Shown: one piece after another, positions 50,245-59,320 of the stretch | How positions within the stretch are numbered: position 1 is the stretch's first letter | Layout of the letters: the number at the start of each line of letters is the position of its first letter | Assembly (NCBI RefSeq): GCF_052118845.1 | Contig: NZ_JBQKGJ010000010.1 | Coordinates: forward strand, 1-64,000 | Direction of reading: 5' to 3' | Length of the DNA: 64,000 nt | From: Bilifractor sp002394235 | GTDB taxonomy: Bacteria; Bacillota; Clostridia; Lachnospirales; Lachnospiraceae | Program-made: the position numbers and the translations under genes | The notes under the pieces: generated by a model | What the model was told of the DNA's origin: nothing | The model's database searches: none | What the model saw: the letters and a program-made list of their open reading frames with translations, nothing else

Positions 50245-51687
50245 ATGAATTATCCTGTAATTGGATGGGTGCTTTCGTGGGTATTGAAGATTGAGGGCTT
50301 TCTGCTCCTCGCACCCTTTGTTATCTCTGTGATTTACCAGGAACAGCAGGGAATAATCTACCTGATGCTGGCCGGAATCGCCATTGCTGTTGGTGAGATT
50401 TTCTCGAGACGGAAGCCGAAGAACATGCAGATCTATACCAGGGAAGGTTATGTATCGGTCGGACTTTCCTGGCTTCTGATCAGTGCATACGGCGGCATTC
50501 CCTTTGTGCTGACCGGTGAGATACCGGGGTATGTCGATGCGGTATTTGAGACGGTCTCCGGTTTTACGACTACCGGTTCCTCTATTCTGACAGATGTTGA
50601 GGCACTCTGCCATGCATCGCTGTTCTGGCGCAGCTTTACGCACTGGATCGGCGGTATGGGAGTCCTTGTATTTCTGCTGATGCTTATTCCGAGCCGCGGA
50701 GGTTCGCACATGAACCTCATGAAGGCGGAGAGTCCCGGTTATGAGGTCTCGAAATTTGTTCCGCAGGTGCGAAATAACGCGAGGACGCTGTACCGGATTT
50801 ATCTTTTCATGACGCTGGGCACAATTGCCGCCCTGCTGATCGCCCGGATGCACTGGTTTGACGCAGTGTGTCTGTCATTCGGAGCAGCCGGTACCGGAGG
50901 ATTCGCGATTTTGAATTCGAGCTGCGCGGATTACACTTCCCTGCAGCAGTGGATTCTGACGATTGCGATGCTGGCGTTCGGCGTAAACTTCACCTTTTAT
51001 TATCTGATGCTGATTCGTCACCCGAAGGATGCCGTGAATATGGAAGAGGTGAGGGGATATTTTGCGATTATTCTTGCGTCAGGAGCGGCGATTACGATCA
51101 ACATCGCGCATCTTTATTCCTCCGTGTGGATTGCGCTGAAGCATGCGTTTTTTCAGGTCGCGACGATTATCACGACCACAGGATTCGCAACGGCGGATTT
51201 TGACAAATGGCCGTCGTTCTCGAAGACGATTCTGTTCCTTCTGATGATCTGTGGAGCCTGCGCCGGAAGTACCGGAGGAGGAATCAAGGTCAGCCGTCTC
51301 ATTGTCGCGGTGAAATCCATGTTCCTTGAGCTGTATCAGCTGGTTCACCCGAGAAGTGTAAAAAAGGTGCGTATGGACGGCGCGCCGGTGGGAAGCAGGA
51401 CACTGCGATCTCTGTACATCTTTCTCACGACCTATTTTCTGATCTTCGGGCTGTCGATCCTGCTGATCTCGGTTGACGGTTTCGATTTTGAGACGAACAT
51501 GTCAGCTGTTGCTGCGACGCTGAATAATATCGGTCCGGGATTCTCCGTGGTCGGACCGACCGGGAACTTTTCGCGATACAGCTGCTTCTCGAAGATTATT
51601 CTGATCTTTGATATGCTGGCGGGACGTCTGGAGCTTCTTCCGGTTCTGATCATGTTCTATCCGAAGACGTGGAAAAAATGCTCCTGA
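50245..51687 (+). CDS. trkH: Trk K+ uptake membrane subunit
   Basis: 480 residues. The four pore loops show as TVSGFTTTGSS, SFGAAGTGGF, VATIITTTGFAT and AATLNNIGPGF. GGMGVLVFLLML and CAGSTGGGIKVSR segments are typical of TrkH. AGGCGG precedes the ATG. It pairs with trkA 270 bp upstream. The stop codon lies inside a terminator hairpin. Confidence 0.93.
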   Translation: MNYPVIGWVLSWVLKIEGFLLLAPFVISVIYQEQQGIIYLMLAGIAIAVGEIFSRRKPKNMQIYTREGYVSVGLSWLLISAYGGIPFVLTGEIPGYVDAVFETVSGFTTTGSSILTDVEALCHASLFWRSFTHWIGGMGVLVFLLMLIPSRGGSHMNLMKAESPGYEVSKFVPQVRNNARTLYRIYLFMTLGTIAALLIARMHWFDAVCLSFGAAGTGGFAILNSSCADYTSLQQWILTIAMLAFGVNFTFYYLMLIRHPKDAVNMEEVRGYFAIILASGAAITINIAHLYSSVWIALKHAFFQVATIITTTGFATADFDKWPSFSKTILFLLMICGACAGSTGGGIKVSRLIVAVKSMFLELYQLVHPRSVKKVRMDGAPVGSRTLRSLYIFLTTYFLIFGLSILLISVDGFDFETNMSAVAATLNNIGPGFSVVGPTGNFSRYSCFSKIILIFDMLAGRLELLPVLIMFYPKTWKKCS

Positions 51688-51710
51688 CGGAAGCGTGTCC
51701 GTCAGGAGCA
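51677..51710 (+). terminator. Hairpin overlapping the trkH stop codon
   Basis: TGCTCCTGACGGA pairs with TCCGTCAGGAGCA; TGA at 51685-51687 is in the 5' arm. No clear T tract follows. Confidence 0.65.
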
Positions 51711-51764
51711 GCAGGCCGGTTAAGAGCAGCAGGCAGATCTGTCACTGTGTGCCGGTTAAGTGTG

Positions 51765-52835
51765 TCAGACCGATTTCGCAGTGATATACCGGTCAAGAAA
51801 ATCAAACAGCTTCTGCATCTGTTCCCGGGTTCCGATGGTGATGCGGAGATAGTTGTCAATTCTGGGTTTATTGAAGTATCTTACATAGATATGCTTTTCG
51901 CGAAGCGCTTCGAACAATTCCTTTGCGGGGATTGTTTCATGTCTTGCAAAAATAAAGTTCGAGGAGGAATCTGCAAAGTGGAAACCGCGCTTTTTCAGTT
52001 CCTCTTTGGACCATTCTCTTGTTTCCACTATTTTCTGTACAATCTGCTGATGATATGCCTCGTCTTCCATAGCTGCGACGCCTAGAGCGATAGAGGTGCG
52101 GTTCATCGTATAGGAGTTGAAGGAGTATTTTACATCCTGCAAGTAGCTGATGAGTTTTTCATTTCCGATCGCGTAGCCGATGCGCATGCCGGCGAGTGCG
52201 CGGGACTTGGAGAAGGTCTGCACAACGAGCAGATTTTCATAACGGCCGAGAAGGGAAAGAGCAGATTCCGCTCCGAAATCGACGTAGGCTTCATCGACGA
52301 TTACGACTACGTCGGGATTCGCCCTGAGAATCTCCTCAATTACATCGAGGGAGAGAGCAAGACCGGTCGGGGCATTCGGGTTCGGGAAGACAATTCCGCC
52401 GTTTTCCTGCGCGTAATCCGCCGGATTGATCGCAAAGTTTTCATCCAGCGGGATCTGCTTGTAGGGGATGCGGAAACAGTCTGCCCAGACATCGTAGAAG
52501 GAATAGGTGATGTCCGGGAACAGGATCGGCTTGTCAGAGTTAAAATATGTTTGAAAGGCCATCGCGAGCACATCATCAGAGCCGACGCCGACGAAAACCT
52601 GAGAAGGCTTTACCTGATACTGTTCTGCGATAGCGTTTACAAGGTCTGCCGCCGCCGGGTCGGGATACAGACGCATGTCGTCGATGGAGATTTTTTGCAA
52701 AGCCTCGGCGACCTTCGGCGACGGCGGGTAAGGATTCTCGTTTGTGTTCAGTTTCACCATATCCGGCTGGTTCTTCGGCTGCTCACCGGCTACATAGGGG
52801 ACTACTCTGCGTACATTATTCTCCCACTTTGACAT
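51765..52835 (-). CDS. hisC: Histidinol-phosphate aminotransferase
   Basis: 356 residues from ATG 52835 (GAGGATGATG upstream; the frame opens at 52895). Typical HisC features: KLNTNENPYPPSPKV, MRLYPDPAAADL, GSDDVLAMAFQTYF, VFPNPNAPTG, IVDEAYVDFG and the PLP Lys in TFSKSRALAGMRIGY. It converts histidinol phosphate and 2-oxoglutarate to imidazole acetol phosphate and glutamate in reverse. No other his gene is adjacent. Confidence 0.92.
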   Translation of the reverse strand: MSKWENNVRRVVPYVAGEQPKNQPDMVKLNTNENPYPPSPKVAEALQKISIDDMRLYPDPAAADLVNAIAEQYQVKPSQVFVGVGSDDVLAMAFQTYFNSDKPILFPDITYSFYDVWADCFRIPYKQIPLDENFAINPADYAQENGGIVFPNPNAPTGLALSLDVIEEILRANPDVVVIVDEAYVDFGAESALSLLGRYENLLVVQTFSKSRALAGMRIGYAIGNEKLISYLQDVKYSFNSYTMNRTSIALGVAAMEDEAYHQQIVQKIVETREWSKEELKKRGFHFADSSSNFIFARHETIPAKELFEALREKHIYVRYFNKPRIDNYLRITIGTREQMQKLFDFLDRYITAKSV

Positions 52836-53143
52836 GACATCATCCTCTTTTCCATTGTATTTATCGTATTCATTTTGCATAATTCCGGAATGCATATGTG
52901 ATACAGCAGGTAAACGACCATGGATGATGGTGTCACCTGCTGTTTATTAATTCTTATTGATTATGACATTTCAAGAGGGAAAGATCAATACATAGTTTAA
53001 TGCATTAGCATGATAAATTCCACTGCTGGTGAGTTTTTGCCGAAAGAACGATGTTTTTTGACTCGGTCCCGGAAGCTGTAAGCAGGATCCGGGACCGATT
53101 ACGGCGATGGGTTTTGCCCATATTTATTATTGGACGGTATTTT
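52836..53143. other. Gene-free interval with two stem-loops
   Basis: ACAGCAGGT/ACCTGCTGT (about 52904-52944, followed by TTATTA) and TCGGTCCCGGA/TCCGGGACCGA (about 53063-53098) are present. Nothing else supportable. Confidence 0.6.
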
Positions 53144-54412
53144 TTAGTAAAATGGATAAAAAATGGGCAGCAGAATCATGCTGATCACGAAACAAACCAG
53201 ACTGACGGCAAGCCCCGGCTTTATGAAATCCCTAAACTGAACATTTCCCGGATCGATGATCATGGAATTGGCAGGAATTGCCATCGGTGTGCAGACAGCG
53301 ATGCTGCTCGCGATAAATACGGCAATGACAACTGCCCGGGGATCCGCACCGAGCGCTTCCGCAATGCTCCATCCGATGGGGCAGAGCAAGGTGCAGGCGG
53401 CCGTATTGCTCATTACCTGAGTGAGCACCCAGGTCAGAAGCCAGATGGTAGCCATCAGAATCATGGGACTGGAATGTCCTGTCAGTGATATTACGGCATC
53501 TGCGATCATTTTTCCTGCGCCCGTTTCATTCATTGCATTGCCGAGGGGCATCATGAATGCCAGCATGAAAACGGTTCGGATCTCAAAGGACTGAAAAGCT
53601 TCTTTTTCCGTGAGTACTCTGAAGAGGACAAGGATAACAGCACCGCAGCAGGCGGTTACGTGGATAGGAGGCAGGAAGGAGAGATAATCCTTTGCCACCA
53701 TTCCGATGATAGTGAGAATCATCACGACCAGAGTGAGGGTGCGTTTCCATCTGGGAATTGAGCTGTAATCCTGAGAGGCCTGCATCGTTCTCCCCGCTTC
53801 CCGGTTGGCAATAAGCTTATCCCCCAGGAAGTAGAAGAGGACGGCCACTGCTGCGAGCATAGGGATTCCAAGCTTTGCATATTCAAAGAAACCGACAGAC
53901 ATTGATCCATGGCTGAACTCTTCAATTGTATTTTTTGCAATGAGGTTTCCCGGAGAGCCGATGATTGAGATGTCTGCGCCAATGGTTGCGCCGCTGACAA
54001 GTGGAATCAGCAGCTTGATTGGCTTGATGCCGGAGCCGCCCGCAATTCCCATGACGATCGGGATCAGAATCGCTACAGTGCCGCTGTTGGAGACAAAACC
54101 GGACATAATGCCGGAAAGCAGGAATATTACGACCATCAGTCCACGCTGGCTTTTTGTCCGCTTCAGAAGAAGCTGGCTGGTGGAGTAAGCAAGTCCCGTT
54201 TTGAAAAATGCAGCGCCGATCACGCACATTCCCAGAATCAGAAGAACATTTTCGTTGATGACGCTGGAAAAAATGTCGTCAATTGTGATAATCCCGGTGA
54301 AGTAGAGTGCCAGCGGAACGCAGAAAGCAATCAGTCCCATCGGGAGAGTGTCTGAAATGAAAAGCACAATTGCTACGACCAGAATGATCAATGTAATAGC
54401 AGCCTGTGACAT
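53144..54412 (-). CDS. SLC13/DASS or ArsB-NhaD superfamily anion permease
   Basis: 422 residues, about 11 membrane segments. Two hairpin motifs with the SNS/SNT anion signature are visible: GFVSNSGTVAILIP and VMSNTAACTLLCP. SGATIGADISIIGSPGN follows the first. It lies 36 bp downstream of the UxaA-type dehydratase on the same strand, so it probably takes up the sugar acid or dicarboxylate that enzyme degrades. Confidence 0.85.
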   Translation of the reverse strand: MSQAAITLIILVVAIVLFISDTLPMGLIAFCVPLALYFTGIITIDDIFSSVINENVLLILGMCVIGAAFFKTGLAYSTSQLLLKRTKSQRGLMVVIFLLSGIMSGFVSNSGTVAILIPIVMGIAGGSGIKPIKLLIPLVSGATIGADISIIGSPGNLIAKNTIEEFSHGSMSVGFFEYAKLGIPMLAAVAVLFYFLGDKLIANREAGRTMQASQDYSSIPRWKRTLTLVVMILTIIGMVAKDYLSFLPPIHVTACCGAVILVLFRVLTEKEAFQSFEIRTVFMLAFMMPLGNAMNETGAGKMIADAVISLTGHSSPMILMATIWLLTWVLTQVMSNTAACTLLCPIGWSIAEALGADPRAVVIAVFIASSIAVCTPMAIPANSMIIDPGNVQFRDFIKPGLAVSLVCFVISMILLPIFYPFY

Positions 54413-54448
54413 TTTTTATCCCCCTTTACTTCTATTGATAAGATTTGA

Positions 54449-55960
54449 TCAGACATATCTGCAGACGTGATCGACTGCGATATCTGAGAAACCGTAAGCT
54501 TCTGCTTTCGTAAGCTGGCCATTGCAGATGTTGTGAATGATTTCGAGAAGGCGGTGTCCCTCCTGCTGATAGCTGACCTCCCCGCGGATGATTCCGGACA
54601 GATCGACATCCATATTGTCCTCCATCTTTTGGTAGGTCTGTTCATTCGCGGTGACCTTCAGTACCGGAGCAATGGCATTTCCGGTCGGGGTTCCGCGGCC
54701 GGTTGTAAAGATCACAGCCTGGCAGCCCGCCGCTACCATCGAGGTGACGGATGAGATGTCATATCCGGCGGTATCCATAACGACGGCACCTTTCTGCGAA
54801 GGAGCCACTGCCTGCGGAAGAACTTCTGTGATCGGACGGGTGCCGCCCTTGCGGATGCATCCCAGGCTCTTTTCATCCAGAGTGGAAAGACCACCGGCTT
54901 TATTGCCCGGTGTAGGCTGACCTGCCCTGCAGTCCTGCCCTGCGGCTTTCAGATGCTCTTCGTATGCCTGACAGACATTGATGATGTCATTGTGGATTCT
55001 GTAATCAGATGCCCGCTTCGCGAGAACGTGCTCACCGCCGATCCATTCAATGGACTCGGACATGATGGTGGTCGCGCCGAGATCGACAAGCTCATCCGAA
55101 AGCTCGCCGACGGATGGATTGCTGGCGATGCCGGAGGTCGCGTCGGATCCGCCGCACTCTATTCCCAATAAGAGTTCTGATAGATCGAATTGTTCCTTCT
55201 GCTGGAGACCGGCTTCCATTGCCATTTCTCTCGCGGCACGTACCGCCTTTTCAATTGTTTTCAGAGTGCCGCCTTCGTCCTGAATTCCGAAGTGAGCGAT
55301 GGGTTTAGAGGTCATTTTCCGGATTTTTTCCGCAAGTGCCTTATGTCCGACGGTTTCGCATCCGAGCCCGATGATGACAACTCCATAGACATTCGGATTG
55401 CAGGCAAAACCGGTCAGTACCTTCTGGGACATTTCCGTATTTGCGGCGACATCAGAGCAGCCGGTATTAAATACGATATTTACGGCTCCGCGAACCTGAC
55501 TTGCTACAATCCGGCTTGTCTCACTTCCGCATGCACAGGTCGGAAGGATCAGAATATGATTCCGAATACCGGGACGGCCTTCTGCGCGTCTGTAGCCCCA
55601 GAACTTCAACGGCTCCAGGCCGGGGTACCGGGGAGACTGTCTGGCACTCATGACAAAATCGTCCGAACAGAGTTCGCTGTTATAATCTCTCAGTATACTT
55701 TTCAGGTTCTGGTCATTCACCCAGCATCCTGCGGAGACATCAGCAATGAGCCGGCCGAGGCTTTCGCCATATTTCAGAACCTCGTCACCGGATTTGAGAT
55801 CCTTTATCGCGATTTTATGGCAAAAGGGGATATCTTCTGCGGCATAGATCGTTACAGCTTCTTTTCCCCGCTGAAAAATCACGGCCTCACCCTTTGAAAC
55901 CTTTTTCACCAATGTAACCACGTTGTCATTCTCATCCATCAGCAATGCGTTTACGTTCAT
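54449..55960 (-). CDS. UxaA-family altronate/galactarate dehydratase
   Basis: 503 residues. An N-terminal SAF domain covers 1-90 and a GD_AH_C dehydratase domain about 105-500, with GRPGIRNHILILPTCACGSE (metal-binding Cys), FNTGCSD, IIGLGCET, LLGIECGGSDATSGIASNP and FTTGRGTPTGNAIAPVLKVTAN. Family members use Fe2+ or Mn2+ to dehydrate altronate, galactarate or related acids, or desulfonate sulfolactate; this sequence alone does not decide. First gene of a two-gene operon with the permease, divergent from lysR. Confidence 0.88.
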   Translation of the reverse strand: MNVNALLMDENDNVVTLVKKVSKGEAVIFQRGKEAVTIYAAEDIPFCHKIAIKDLKSGDEVLKYGESLGRLIADVSAGCWVNDQNLKSILRDYNSELCSDDFVMSARQSPRYPGLEPLKFWGYRRAEGRPGIRNHILILPTCACGSETSRIVASQVRGAVNIVFNTGCSDVAANTEMSQKVLTGFACNPNVYGVVIIGLGCETVGHKALAEKIRKMTSKPIAHFGIQDEGGTLKTIEKAVRAAREMAMEAGLQQKEQFDLSELLLGIECGGSDATSGIASNPSVGELSDELVDLGATTIMSESIEWIGGEHVLAKRASDYRIHNDIINVCQAYEEHLKAAGQDCRAGQPTPGNKAGGLSTLDEKSLGCIRKGGTRPITEVLPQAVAPSQKGAVVMDTAGYDISSVTSMVAAGCQAVIFTTGRGTPTGNAIAPVLKVTANEQTYQKMEDNMDVDLSGIIRGEVSYQQEGHRLLEIIHNICNGQLTKAEAYGFSDIAVDHVCRYV

Positions 55961-56122
55961 TTCAGACTCCTTTCAGAAATTTCGGCAGGATTGCGGGAGG
56001 TGCGGAGCACAGAGCAATCCGGCGCTGTTATAGGCTGCAATACAAAATTTCATATGAATGTTTTCTGATAGAAAAGATATCACAGAAACAAGATTAAATC
56101 TAATTAATGATATTTACATATA

Positions 56123-56140
56123 TATAAGTTATAACTTATA
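56123..56140. promoter_or_regulatory. 18-bp perfect palindrome, likely LysR operator
   Basis: TATAAGTTATAACTTATA contains a T-N11-A LysR box and lies in the divergent uxaA-lysR region, 137 bp before lysR. The rest of 55961-56276 has no gene. Confidence 0.7.
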
Positions 56141-56276
56141 ATAAGAAGCGACGAAAACCAACGAATGGTGAAAAATGGAGGTTCGTGAAGGTTACGGGCT
56201 TCCTGGCAGCGAGTGAGGAATACGATGGATCCATATGTCTGGCTTCGTCTCGTATTCGTCGGAAAGGAGAGGAAAA

Positions 56277-57230
56277 ATGGAGCTCGAGATGAGATATGTA
56301 TATGAGATTTACCGTACAGGCAGCTTTTCCAAGGCTGCCGAGAGACTGTTCATTACTCAGCCGGCGCTCAGTATTGCCGTTGCGAAGGCTGAGTCCGCAA
56401 TCGGCATGCCGTTATTTGATCGAAGCACTCGTCCGGTGACGCTTACACATGCCGGGAGAATTTATATTGATGCCATTGAGAAAATGAAGAACCTGGAACA
56501 GGATCTGGAACAGCAGTTTGAAGACATCAGAGACCTGAAGAAAGGAAAAATTGTCATTGGCGCAACACATTATATGAATTCTTATATTCTGGCGCCGATT
56601 CTGAAAGGATTCAGTGAAAAGTATCCGGGAATTGAGCTGGAGCTGGTCGAAGGCAGTTCCAGCGCGATGGTCGAGCTGCTGAAAAAAAGAGAGATTGATC
56701 TTACGTTCAACTGTGACCCCAGGGTGCTTGTGAATTTTGCGGGTTATCCGGTTTTTTCGGATATTGTGCTGATGGCGGTTCCTGAGGAGGATATGATCAA
56801 CAGTAAATTTTCAGACTGCAGTCTGACAGCAGAAGACATCATGAACAGGAAGCATCTGGATCCGGACTGCCCCTGTGTTTCGCTGAGGGAGTTCCAGGAG
56901 GAAGAGTTTATTTTGTTGAAGGAGGGGAATAATCTGTATGAGCGTTCTGAAAGTCTCTTTCATGAATGCGGAATCGAGCCTCATGTTAAACTGAAAATAT
57001 CACAGATGGTCACTGCGTTTCATCTCGCGGATCAGGGATTTGCGGCTACGTTCATCAGCGACCGTCTGATTCAGCATGCGAATCTCCATCTTCGCTGCTA
57101 TAAAATGAATTCGCCGCTGATTTTCAGAAGATTCTACATTCTTCTGAATAATCAGCGGTATGAATCGAACTCTGTTCGTGCCTTTATCCGGTATGTTCAG
57201 GATTGCTATTCTCAGGATTTATATTCCTGA
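56277..57230 (+). CDS. LysR-family transcriptional regulator
   Basis: 317 residues from ATG 56277 (AAAGGAGAGG upstream; ATG 56235 in frame is weaker). The N-terminal winged HTH is at 1-60 (YEIYRTGSFSKAAERLFITQ, PALSIAVAKAESAIGMPLF). The effector domain covers about 90-300. Its divergence from the uxaA/permease operon predicts a sugar-acid-responsive activator. Confidence 0.92.
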   Translation: MELEMRYVYEIYRTGSFSKAAERLFITQPALSIAVAKAESAIGMPLFDRSTRPVTLTHAGRIYIDAIEKMKNLEQDLEQQFEDIRDLKKGKIVIGATHYMNSYILAPILKGFSEKYPGIELELVEGSSSAMVELLKKREIDLTFNCDPRVLVNFAGYPVFSDIVLMAVPEEDMINSKFSDCSLTAEDIMNRKHLDPDCPCVSLREFQEEEFILLKEGNNLYERSESLFHECGIEPHVKLKISQMVTAFHLADQGFAATFISDRLIQHANLHLRCYKMNSPLIFRRFYILLNNQRYESNSVRAFIRYVQDCYSQDLYS

Positions 57231-57246
57231 CCGTACTTTTTATAAA

Positions 57247-57361
57247 GCATGCGGACTTTTCTCCAGTATTCAATAATCCTTTCTGTCATGTGAGCAGACA
57301 CATGGCAGCGGGAGAGCATGCGGACTTTTCTCCAGTATTCAATAAGCCTTTCTGTTATGTG
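57247..57361. repeat. 46-bp direct repeat, period 69
   Basis: GCATGCGGACTTTTCTCCAG plus TATTCAATAANCCTTTCTGTNATGTG starts at 57247 and 57316 with two differences. It follows the lysR gene. Confidence 0.9.
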
Positions 57362-57404
57362 CGTATGCGCAAGTCAGAGGGAGGGTGAAAGTCCCGGAAA
57401 AAGT

Positions 57405-58055
57405 TCAGTTGTGACAGCCGATCCGTACGATGTGCGGGTGATGTTCTCCCGTGATCCAGTCCACATCGTCGGTGTACCAGCTCATGATTTCGAGCATCTT
57501 TGTCTCCCATTGAATAGTGGCCTGACGTCCTTCTTCCGTTTCTGCGGTTTCCATGGTGGTGTCGATTTCATCGTAGCCAAAGATGTAGTCCTCCGCATTC
57601 CAGATGGAGAAGTTGCTGTCCGGACCGGGATCCACCTTGCCCTGGCGGGCGGCGATCAGACCGTCGTGGCGTCTCTTGTACTCCTCCTGAAAATCGCCCT
57701 TGAGCTTTGTCACAAATACCCGGTGGCGGATCAGCTCCTTATTCGGACGGACGATTCCGAAGTCATGGTACATCAGGCGCATCTCCTGATCAGGTCCGGA
57801 GATCCACCGGTAGGAATCTCCCACTTCGGCTTCGAGGGAGCGGAATTCCGCTTTCTGATGTTCGGAAGGAGTCGGAGAAAGGGGATCTGTCTCGTAGTAG
57901 CCAAAGACAAGATCCTCGATGTTCCAGAGACTGAAATTGCTGATTTCCAGGTCATCCATTAGTCGGGTGAGACGGTTCCAGACTCTTCCGAGTCCGGAAC
58001 GGAAGTCGTTAAATTTTTCCGGTCTGATTTGTAAGGCGATAGCGTGTCTGTTCAT
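57405..58055 (-). CDS. Double-domain L-rhamnose mutarotase-like protein
   Basis: 216 residues, twice the 104-residue RhaM/YiiL size. Domain 2 (about 108-216) has RHRVFVTKLKGDFQEEYKRRHD, SNFSIWNAEDYIFGYDEID and MLEIMSWYTDDVDW, matching the RhaM pattern with the EEY-x-RRH catalytic Tyr/His segment. Domain 1 (1-105) has the same plan (RHAIALQIRPEKFNDFRSGL, SNFSLWNIEDLVFGYYETD) but lacks RRH. RhaM interconverts alpha and beta L-rhamnose. AAGGAGGT precedes the ATG. Confidence 0.68.
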   Translation of the reverse strand: MNRHAIALQIRPEKFNDFRSGLGRVWNRLTRLMDDLEISNFSLWNIEDLVFGYYETDPLSPTPSEHQKAEFRSLEAEVGDSYRWISGPDQEMRLMYHDFGIVRPNKELIRHRVFVTKLKGDFQEEYKRRHDGLIAARQGKVDPGPDSNFSIWNAEDYIFGYDEIDTTMETAETEEGRQATIQWETKMLEIMSWYTDDVDWITGEHHPHIVRIGCHN

Positions 58056-58305
58056 TCAAAATACCTCCTTGTAAGGCTTTCTCTTTTGCTTTTTCCTATG
58101 TTTTCTTGTGATTTTTCTGTTACCCGTATTCGCAAAGCCGGACGGAAGAAGTGATCAGCAGAACCGGGCAAGAACAATCGAAACCTGTGACTTTTCGGAT
58201 CGTTTGCGGAATCGGGCGCAGAATGTTATACTGATTCTGTCTTTTTATTTTATGCGATTTCTATGAAAATTTAAGAGTGATTTTTTTATATTAAAAGGAA
58301 AAAAT

Positions 58306-59190
58306 ATGGATAATGAGTTGAAGTTCGCTGTTCTGATTGACGCGGACAATGTGTCGGAGAAGTACATCAAGATTATTCTGGAGGAGACTTCTAATAACGG
58401 AATTGCGACCTATAAGAGAATCTACGGTGACTGGACAAGTCAGCGGATGAATTCCTGGAAGCAGGTCCTGCTGAATAATTCCATCATCCCGATCCAGCAG
58501 TACAGCTACACGACAGGAAAAAATTCGACGGATTCGGCGATGATCATCGATGCCATGGATATCCTGTACTCCAATACCGTCGATGGATTTGTGATTGTCT
58601 CTTCGGACAGCGATTTTACCCGGCTGGTGGCGAGACTGCGGGAGGCCGGGAAGCAGGTGATCGGGATGGGCGAGACTAAGACACCGATGCCGTTCATCAC
58701 CGCCTGCAACCAGTTCAAGTATCTGGATATGCTCTACGAGCAGAAGCAGCAGGAGGCGGCGGATGCCGAGGCAGAAGCGGAGTCTGAGGCGGAGGCAGAG
58801 GCTGCCGCGGCTGCGGAGAAATCTCTGGCAGCGCGAAAGTCCGCGAAGGCGGCGGCAAAGAAGAAAACGGTCAGAAAGACGAAGACAAAGGAAGAACGGG
58901 AGCTGGAGAAGAAGCGGCAGAAGGACCTCAGCCGTGTCCGCAATGCGCTCAATACGATCATCGAGAAATTCTCGGACGAGGACAACTGGATTTTTTCCGG
59001 AAAACTTGGCGATCAGCTGTCCAGACGGATGCCGGAATTTGATGTGCGGAACTTCGGATACAACAAATTCACGGCTTTTATCAAGTCGCTGGGCTCCTAT
59101 GAATGGGAGGAACGGAAGGACGTGAACGGACAGAAGCAGATTTACTTCCGGATCCGGGAGAATCAGAACGGGAAGGAAAATGAAAAGTAA
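58306..59190 (+). CDS. NYN (PIN-like) RNase domain with OST-HTH/LOTUS domain
   Basis: 294 residues. A NYN domain covers about 5-145 with the acidic PIN-fold residues in FAVLIDADNVS, STDSAMIIDAMDIL and IVSSDSDFTRL. A Glu/Ala/Lys-rich helix (about 148-205) follows. An OST-HTH domain covers about 210-285 (LNTIIEKFSDEDNWIFSGKL, FGYNKFTAFIKSLGSYEWEE). This LabA/MARF1-like layout suggests an RNA-binding nuclease. AAAAGGA precedes the ATG. A 36-bp repeat array starts at its stop codon. Confidence 0.88.
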   Translation: MDNELKFAVLIDADNVSEKYIKIILEETSNNGIATYKRIYGDWTSQRMNSWKQVLLNNSIIPIQQYSYTTGKNSTDSAMIIDAMDILYSNTVDGFVIVSSDSDFTRLVARLREAGKQVIGMGETKTPMPFITACNQFKYLDMLYEQKQQEAADAEAEAESEAEAEAAAAAEKSLAARKSAKAAAKKKTVRKTKTKEERELEKKRQKDLSRVRNALNTIIEKFSDEDNWIFSGKLGDQLSRRMPEFDVRNFGYNKFTAFIKSLGSYEWEERKDVNGQKQIYFRIRENQNGKENEK

Positions 59191-59316
59191 GCGGACGCGG
59201 AAAGGAGCCCGGAGAATAAAGGGTGAGCGGACGCGGAAGAGCCCGGAGAATAAAGGGTGAGCGGACGCGGTAAGGAGCCCGGAGAATAAAGAGTGAGCGG
59301 ACGCGGAAGGAGATGA
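59188..59316. repeat. 36-bp tandem repeat, 4 units, from NYN stop codon to dapF ribosome binding site
   Basis: GCGGACGCGG starts at 59191, 59227, 59261 and 59297 (periods 36, 34, 36). The unit includes AAAGGAGCCCGGAGAATAAAG, so ribosome-binding-site-like GGAG is copied each time, and the last unit supplies GGAGATGAAGGC before ATG 59321. The first unit starts right after the TAA of the NYN gene. Confidence 0.93.
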
Positions 59317-59320
59317 AGGC

